Below are positions 45,194 through 49,968 of a stretch of 49,968 bases of DNA, one piece after another. The DNA comes from a virus, in the IMG/VR virus record IMGVR_UViG_3300049793_000122, positions 1-49,968 of that record, one strand, 5' to 3'. Made by a program: the position numbers and the translations under genes. How positions within the stretch are numbered: position 1 is the first letter of the stretch; every line of letters begins with the position of its first letter. The notes under the pieces are model-generated. The model was not told the origin of the DNA. It worked only from the letters and a program-made list of their open reading frames with translations, and searched no databases.

Positions 45194-45943
45194 ATTTTGA
45201 TGACCGACCTGTCGATTGTCCTACCGTACTATTTGAACCCTTCGATGCTTTCTCTGCAGTTCGCCAATTGGGCATCGTGGCCTGAGGCAATCAAGGACCG
45301 CGTCGAGATCGTCATCGTAGACGATGGCTCGCCGGAAGGCCATGCGATCGATGTGCTGCGGCCGGAGGGTCTGCCAAAACTGTCGATCTATCGCGTGCTG
45401 GAAGACCGCCCTTGGCATCAGCACGCGGCGCGCAATCTTGGCGCTGATGTCGCGAAAGGCGAATGGCTGCTGCTGACCGACATGGATCATGTGCTGAAGC
45501 AGGATGCGGCAGAGGCGCTGCTCAAGCGCATCAACCTCGGCAAACTCGACCGCAAAGCAATCTACACGCTGGCCAGGGTCGAGGCTGACACTGGACTGCC
45601 AACGATGAAGGACGGGCGCGAAAAGCCGCATCCAAACAGTTTCGTCGTCACCAAGGAGACGTTCTGGCACATCGGCGGCTATGACGAATCGTTCGTAGGC
45701 GTGTACGGCACCGATTCTCTGTTCCGCTCAAGGGCCTATTCCAGAGCCATTCATCAGCACTTGGACAAGGTGCCGCTGACCCGCTACTGGCGCGATCTCG
45801 TGCCGGATGCTTCGACCACGACGCTGCCACGTAAGGAAGGGCGCTGGCTCGGCGCACGCAAGGAAATATTGATGGGCAAGATCGCCCGTGGCGAGGAGAA
45901 CGTCGTCAAGGTGTTGCAGTTTCCGTGGGAGCAGCAGCTTTGA
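45188..45943 (+). CDS. Family 2 glycosyltransferase
   Basis: A protein of about 250 residues. LSIVLPYYLNPSMLSLQFAN is followed by VEIVIVDDGSPEG (nucleotide-binding Asp pair), HQHAARNLGADVAKGEWLLL and TDMDHVL (DxD-like metal site), then PNSFVVTKETFWHIGGYDE. This is the GT-A fold of GT2. ATG 45188 lies in the operator of cassette B, and ATG 45200 is an alternative. No ribosome site is visible at either. It transfers a sugar to an unknown acceptor. Confidence 0.85.
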   Translation: MWILMTDLSIVLPYYLNPSMLSLQFANWASWPEAIKDRVEIVIVDDGSPEGHAIDVLRPEGLPKLSIYRVLEDRPWHQHAARNLGADVAKGEWLLLTDMDHVLKQDAAEALLKRINLGKLDRKAIYTLARVEADTGLPTMKDGREKPHPNSFVVTKETFWHIGGYDESFVGVYGTDSLFRSRAYSRAIHQHLDKVPLTRYWRDLVPDASTTTLPRKEGRWLGARKEILMGKIARGEENVVKVLQFPWEQQL

Positions 45944-46914
45944 TCACGATTTTGGCATGGTACTGGAAACAGCCGGGCGGGCGCGTCGAATATCGGCCGG
46001 AACACGTCAACATCTGGGCTGATCAGGTCGCCCGCAACCTGTCGATGCCGCATCGTATCGCCTGCGTAACGGATTTGCCGGAAGGCATCGATCCCTCGAT
46101 CGAGATCATCGCGCCGCCGCGCGACTTCGAAAGCATCACCATCCCGACATGGGGCCCGGCCAGGCCGCAATGCCTGCGTCGGATTGCCATGTTCGGCCCG
46201 AAGGCAGCGGGAATCTTCGGCGAGCGCTTCGTCTGCATGGACATGGATTGCGTCGTCTCCGGGCCGCTCGATCCGCTGTTCGAGACCGATGCCGACTTCA
46301 AGATGTACCGCGGCACGGCACCGGGACGGTTCTACAACGGCTCGATGATGCTGATGAACGCCGGCGCAAGGCCACAAGTCTATGATCGTTTCAACGCGAC
46401 AGAGGCGGCAGAAGCGGGGCGCAAGTTCATTGGCTCAGACCAGGCATGGATCAGCCATGTGCTTGGACCAGGCGAACAGACATGGGGACCAGAAGACGGG
46501 GTGCGCTGGTGGAATCGTCAGCGCCGAGAGACGATGCCGGCGGATATCCGGCTGATGTTCTTCCCCGGCTATTTCAAGCCTTGGCAGTTCGCCGAGGGCA
46601 GTCTCGATGAGTGGGTCTCTGAACGTTATCGCAGGTCGCCGCAGGGGCGATGCCTCATCCTTGGATATGCCGAAACGGTCTGGGATGAAGCCGCCGCTGC
46701 GCTCGATAGCGGACCTTTCGACGCCGTGATCGCTTCGCCGGAAGCCGCAGAGCATTGGCCGGGGGACATCCTCGCCATCGCCAATGACGACACACAAGCC
46801 GAACGGATGGCGCGCATGCATGGTTTCGACGAGATCGTGTTCTGCGGCAGGACCGAGCCGCCAACACCGGAAGAGGAGAGAGAATTGATGCGTCTCTCCA
46901 TGAAGGTGGCCTGA
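45940..46914 (+). CDS. Glycosyltransferase (GT-A, GT8-like)
   Basis: A 324-residue protein starting at TTG 45940, which overlaps the GT2 stop and has GGGAG eight bases upstream. Key segments are MFGPKAAGIFGERFVCMDMD with the DxD metal motif, DPLFETDADFKMYRG, FYNGSMMLMNAGARPQVYD and FIGSDQAWISHVLG. This is the order of retaining GT-A transferases. The C-terminal 90 residues are an extra helical part. Likely acts with the GT2 on the same glycan. Confidence 0.75.
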   Translation: MITILAWYWKQPGGRVEYRPEHVNIWADQVARNLSMPHRIACVTDLPEGIDPSIEIIAPPRDFESITIPTWGPARPQCLRRIAMFGPKAAGIFGERFVCMDMDCVVSGPLDPLFETDADFKMYRGTAPGRFYNGSMMLMNAGARPQVYDRFNATEAAEAGRKFIGSDQAWISHVLGPGEQTWGPEDGVRWWNRQRRETMPADIRLMFFPGYFKPWQFAEGSLDEWVSERYRRSPQGRCLILGYAETVWDEAAAALDSGPFDAVIASPEAAEHWPGDILAIANDDTQAERMARMHGFDEIVFCGRTEPPTPEEERELMRLSMKVA

Positions 46915-48314
46915 TGCGCCTTCCTTTCGGCATTGAAATCACGCGCGGCAAGAAAGCGCTGTCCATGGTCGGCGCCGGCAGCGGTGGCTGGTGGCCATTG
47001 GTGCGCGAAAGTTTTGCGGGCGCTTGGCAAAAAAATGTCGAGATCAACGAGGCATCGGTCCTTTCCTTCCATGCCGATTTCGCCTGTCGGACGCTGATCG
47101 CCTCGGATATCGCCAAGCTGCGCGTCAAGCTCGTCCTCCAGGACGAAAATGGCATCTGGACCGAGACCAAGAACCCGGCCTATTCGCCCGTCCTGCGCAA
47201 GCCGAACGTCTTCCAGAATCGGATCCAGTTCTTCGAAAGCTGGGTGCTGTCGAAGCTGCAGAAGGGCAATGCCTACATCCTGAAACAGCGCGATGGCCGC
47301 GGCGTCGTGGTCAAGATGTACGTGCTTGACCCGAATCGCGTCACGGTTCTGGTGGCTGAGGACGGCAGCGTTTTCTACCAGCTCGCCGCCGACAACATCG
47401 CCAGCCTGCCGTCTCAGGTCATCGTGCCAGCGCGCGAGATCATCCACGATCGTTTCAACTGTATGTTTCATCCGCTGGTCGGCATCTCGCCGCTGTTCGC
47501 AAACGGACTGGCGGCGACGCAGGGGCTCAACATCCAGACGGAATCGGCTCTGCTGTTCAAGAACAACGCCATGCCGGGCGGCCTTCTGGTAGCACCGACA
47601 GCGATCACCAAGGATGATGCCGACAAGATCAAGGCGCAGTGGGAATCGGCCTTCGGCGGTGCCAATCGTGGCCGCGTCGGCGTGGTCGGCAATGGCGTCA
47701 AGTTCGAGAAGCTGCCGTTCTCGGCCGTCGAAGGCCAGTTGATCGAGCAGTTGAAATGGACCGCCGAAGTGGTCTGCTCGACCTATCACGTGCCGCCGTA
47801 CAAAATTGGTGTCGGCGAGATGCCGAAATTCACCAACGTCCAGGCGCTCAACATCGAATATTACAACCAGGCTTTGCAGCGCCACATCGAGGATATCGAG
47901 GTCTGCCTCGACGAGGGGCTTGGTATCGGTGAAGGCGTCGTAACCAGAACTGATGCAGACGGGAAGCCTGTTGTCTACGGAACCGAGTTCGATACCGAAA
48001 ACCTGCTTCGCATGGATTCCGTCACGCAGATGGAAGTGCTCGACAAGGGCAAATCCATCATGACGCCTGACGAGCAGCGGAATAAGTTGAGCCTCAAGCC
48101 AACGCCCGGCGGCAACGTCGTCTACCGGCAGCAACAGGATTTCTCGCTCCAGGCTTTGTCGAAGCGCGATGCGCAGGCTGATCCGTTCAAGACAAACGCC
48201 AATACCACAACCCAAGACGCTACACCGCCGCCCACGCCGCCCAAGAATGTCACCCCGTTAAAGGTGAAGACCAAATGGGCAGGAAGCTACCAGACGCGAG
48301 AGGAAGCCGCCTGA
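46914..48314 (+). CDS. Portal protein (HK97 family)
   Basis: A 466-residue protein with CRTLIASDIAKLRVKLV, KLQKGNAYILKQRDGRGVVV, VLDPNRVTVL, EIIHDRFNCMFHPLVGISPL, LLFKNNAMPGGLLV and STYHVPPYKIGVGEMPKFTN, all typical of the HK97 portal family. It forms the dodecameric ring through which DNA enters and leaves. It lies 4.2 kb after the capsid gene, an unusual order. It overlaps the next gene by TGATG. Confidence 0.92.
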   Translation: MRLPFGIEITRGKKALSMVGAGSGGWWPLVRESFAGAWQKNVEINEASVLSFHADFACRTLIASDIAKLRVKLVLQDENGIWTETKNPAYSPVLRKPNVFQNRIQFFESWVLSKLQKGNAYILKQRDGRGVVVKMYVLDPNRVTVLVAEDGSVFYQLAADNIASLPSQVIVPAREIIHDRFNCMFHPLVGISPLFANGLAATQGLNIQTESALLFKNNAMPGGLLVAPTAITKDDADKIKAQWESAFGGANRGRVGVVGNGVKFEKLPFSAVEGQLIEQLKWTAEVVCSTYHVPPYKIGVGEMPKFTNVQALNIEYYNQALQRHIEDIEVCLDEGLGIGEGVVTRTDADGKPVVYGTEFDTENLLRMDSVTQMEVLDKGKSIMTPDEQRNKLSLKPTPGGNVVYRQQQDFSLQALSKRDAQADPFKTNANTTTQDATPPPTPPKNVTPLKVKTKWAGSYQTREEAA

Positions 48315-49968
48315 TGGACCTGCAGGAAGCTTTCGACGACGGATTCGATGCCGTAAAAGCATATGTCGACAATTCCTTCGCCGCATTTGAGAAGCGGATC
48401 ATCGCTCTTGAACAGCGTCCGCAGCCGCGCGATGGCAAGGATGCCGATCCGAGCGCCATCGCAAAGCTGCATGATACCCATGCCGCCGGAATGGCTGCCC
48501 AAACGAAATTTAACGAAGACCTTAAGCGGTCCCTCAAAGACATCGAGCTCGCTTCCGAGGCCGAGATCAAGGCGCGCGCCGACGGCAAGGAAAAGCGCAA
48601 AGCGGCGCTCGCCGAACTCAAGGCGGGTATCCTGACCGAGTGCGAGACGATGGTGTCGGCCACGGTCGCCGATGTGGGCGTAGTGCTCAAAGACATCCAG
48701 GCGCTTCGATCGTCGGTCGAGGCGCTGCCCAAGAAGGCGCCTGAATTGCCGGACATCGCCGGCATGATCCGCGCTGAGTGTGACGTGGTCCGCGGCGATG
48801 TATGCCGGATACTTCCTGAGCAGATTATGGCCGCTCTCGCAGTAGCGCCTGCGGCGAAGGACGGCGCCGACGGTAAGGATGGTACACCCGGCGCGAAGGG
48901 CGAGCCCGGCGAAATCGGTCCTGCCGGCGCGCGCGGCACCGACGGCCTCAACGGCAAGGACGGCGCCGATCTCATCGGAACCCTGATGATTGATCGCAAG
49001 GGCGCGCTCATCCACACATTGTCCGATGGCACGACGCGCGATCTCGGCATCGTCGTCGGCAAGGACGTGGACATGGGCGCCGTCGAGGGCTTGGTCGACA
49101 AGGCCACTCACAAGGCAATCGCCGAAGCTTGGGCAGCCATTCCAGAGCCAAAGGATGGCGAGCGAGGGCCACAAGGCGAACCGGGCAAGTCGATCACAGC
49201 GGATGATGTCGCGCCGCTCATCGAAACATTGGTCGAGAAGCGCGCCGAAGTCATTGAGCGCATGGTTCCCGACGCGGTGAAATCGGCCGTTTCGGCAATC
49301 CCAGTCCCGCAGGCTCCGCAATTGCCAGACATCGGCGCGATGGTGACAGAAGCTGTCATGGCCCTACCGACCGCACAGGACGGCAAGGACGCCGATCCCG
49401 CCCTTGTGCAGTCGCTGGTGAAGGAAACGGTCGAACGCGTCGTGGCGGCCCTCCCTGTCGCCAAGGATGGCAAGAGCGTCACCATCGACGATGTTCGTCC
49501 GCTGATCGATGAGGCTGTGACAAAAGCTGGCACCCTCATCACAGTGAAGGATGGCGTCGACGGTCGCGATGGCGTCACTCTTGAGGAACTGGTTCCGGTG
49601 ATCGAGGATCGCATCCAGAAGGCGGCCGCTGCCATCCATGTCCCGAAAGACGGCAAGGACGGCGCCACGGTCGAGCAGTTGTTGCCACATATCGATGAGA
49701 CGATCGCCAAAGCCGTCTCGGCCATTCGCGTGCCAAAGGACGGCATTGATGGCAAAGATGGCCGCAATGCCGTCGACCTCGCTGATATGCTTGTCGTCGA
49801 GGGCGGCGATGTGGTTGCGACCTTCTCAGATGGCCGGACGAAAGTGCTTGGACCATTCCGCGGCAAGGACGGTGCACCAGGCGAAGCCGGCAAGGATGGC
49901 GTCGACGTGGATGTCGCTGCCGTCGAAAAGCTCATCGACGACAAGATCGCCAAGGTCGCTCCGCCCGA
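48314..49968 (+). CDS. Collagen-like structural protein (3' end outside window)
   Basis: 551 residues visible and still open. Residues 1-175 are coiled-coil-like. From about residue 176 short collagen-type Gly-X-Y runs (KDGADGKDGTPGAKGEPGE, GERGPQGEPGK, GKDGAPGEAGKDG) alternate with helical spacers such as ETVERVVAALPV and ETIAKAVSAIRV. Repeated KDGKDG units suggest a trimeric fibrous protein, perhaps a head fibre or a tail-fibre stalk. Start overlaps the portal stop. Confidence 0.8.
   Translation, partial: MDLQEAFDDGFDAVKAYVDNSFAAFEKRIIALEQRPQPRDGKDADPSAIAKLHDTHAAGMAAQTKFNEDLKRSLKDIELASEAEIKARADGKEKRKAALAELKAGILTECETMVSATVADVGVVLKDIQALRSSVEALPKKAPELPDIAGMIRAECDVVRGDVCRILPEQIMAALAVAPAAKDGADGKDGTPGAKGEPGEIGPAGARGTDGLNGKDGADLIGTLMIDRKGALIHTLSDGTTRDLGIVVGKDVDMGAVEGLVDKATHKAIAEAWAAIPEPKDGERGPQGEPGKSITADDVAPLIETLVEKRAEVIERMVPDAVKSAVSAIPVPQAPQLPDIGAMVTEAVMALPTAQDGKDADPALVQSLVKETVERVVAALPVAKDGKSVTIDDVRPLIDEAVTKAGTLITVKDGVDGRDGVTLEELVPVIEDRIQKAAAAIHVPKDGKDGATVEQLLPHIDETIAKAVSAIRVPKDGIDGKDGRNAVDLADMLVVEGGDVVATFSDGRTKVLGPFRGKDGAPGEAGKDGVDVDVAAVEKLIDDKIAKVAPP

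Noticed and set aside
46626-48215. 529-codon open frame on the minus strand
   Set aside because: Antisense to the portal gene; no ribosome site and no motif.
49108-49953. 281-codon Ser/Pro-rich open frame on the minus strand
   Set aside because: Mirror image of the collagen-like repeats; low complexity arises from the repeat itself.

Overview
The window is part of a temperate, siphovirus-like phage genome with a GC-rich, alphaproteobacterial (rhizobial) character. I name the host group from gene-family resemblance only. Phage hallmarks are present throughout: terminase, prohead protease/capsid, portal, tail fibre, a complete lysis cassette, integrase, repressor/Cro and Bet recombinase. The connector, tail tube, tape-measure and baseplate genes are missing. 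Both window edges cut structural genes (a tail fibre ends at 471, a collagen-like protein runs off at 49968), so the tail module probably lies outside, between the last and first base of a circular map. The attachment site at about 6459-6508 has phage genes on both sides, so this looks like an unintegrated genome rather than a chromosomal prophage.

Layout. 1-4829 (+): tail fibre end, tandem-SPRY protein, holin, SAR endolysin, nested Rz/Rz1 spanins and a run of small membrane proteins, closed by a terminator. 4982-19092 (-): a leftward early operon of about 30 tightly overlapping genes. Read from 19092 downward it holds an Ala-rich repeat protein, many small unknowns, the Bet annealing protein, an HNH nuclease, a PPC-motif protein, an excisionase-like protein, a tyrosine integrase, attP (3' half of a tRNA-Arg gene), tRNA-Arg(TCT), tRNA-Trp(CCA) and another HNH nuclease. 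19149-21514: a lambda-like immunity region with paired operators at both ends (consensus GTnGCA-N5-TGCnAC), a leftward repressor followed by a lipoprotein and a membrane protein in the place of rexA/rexB, and a rightward cro-like gene. 22146-34711 (+): the rightward early operon, with small unknowns, GIY-YIG nuclease, Dcm-type methylase containing an overlapping second gene, an N6-adenine methylase, a RuvC-like resolvase, DnaB helicase, a stand-alone DnaA domain IV protein and a possible late regulator. 34781-37221: HNH/homing endonucleases. 37326-49968 (+): small and large terminase, GIY-YIG endonuclease, protease-capsid fusion, a sugar-related cassette (methyltransferase, PRTase-HAD fusion, two glycosyltransferases), portal and collagen-like protein.

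Antisense islands interrupt the plus-strand operons. Two are paralogous: a 58-residue HTH gene plus a different partner gene, each with the same promoter/operator layout, one behind terminase (39400-40013) and one behind the PRTase gene (44543-45193). A third, at 28457-28952, has its own near-consensus -35 element. These are the best candidates for lysogenically expressed accessory (moron) systems. The lambda-like immunity region and the twin HTH cassettes are the most interesting parts of the window.
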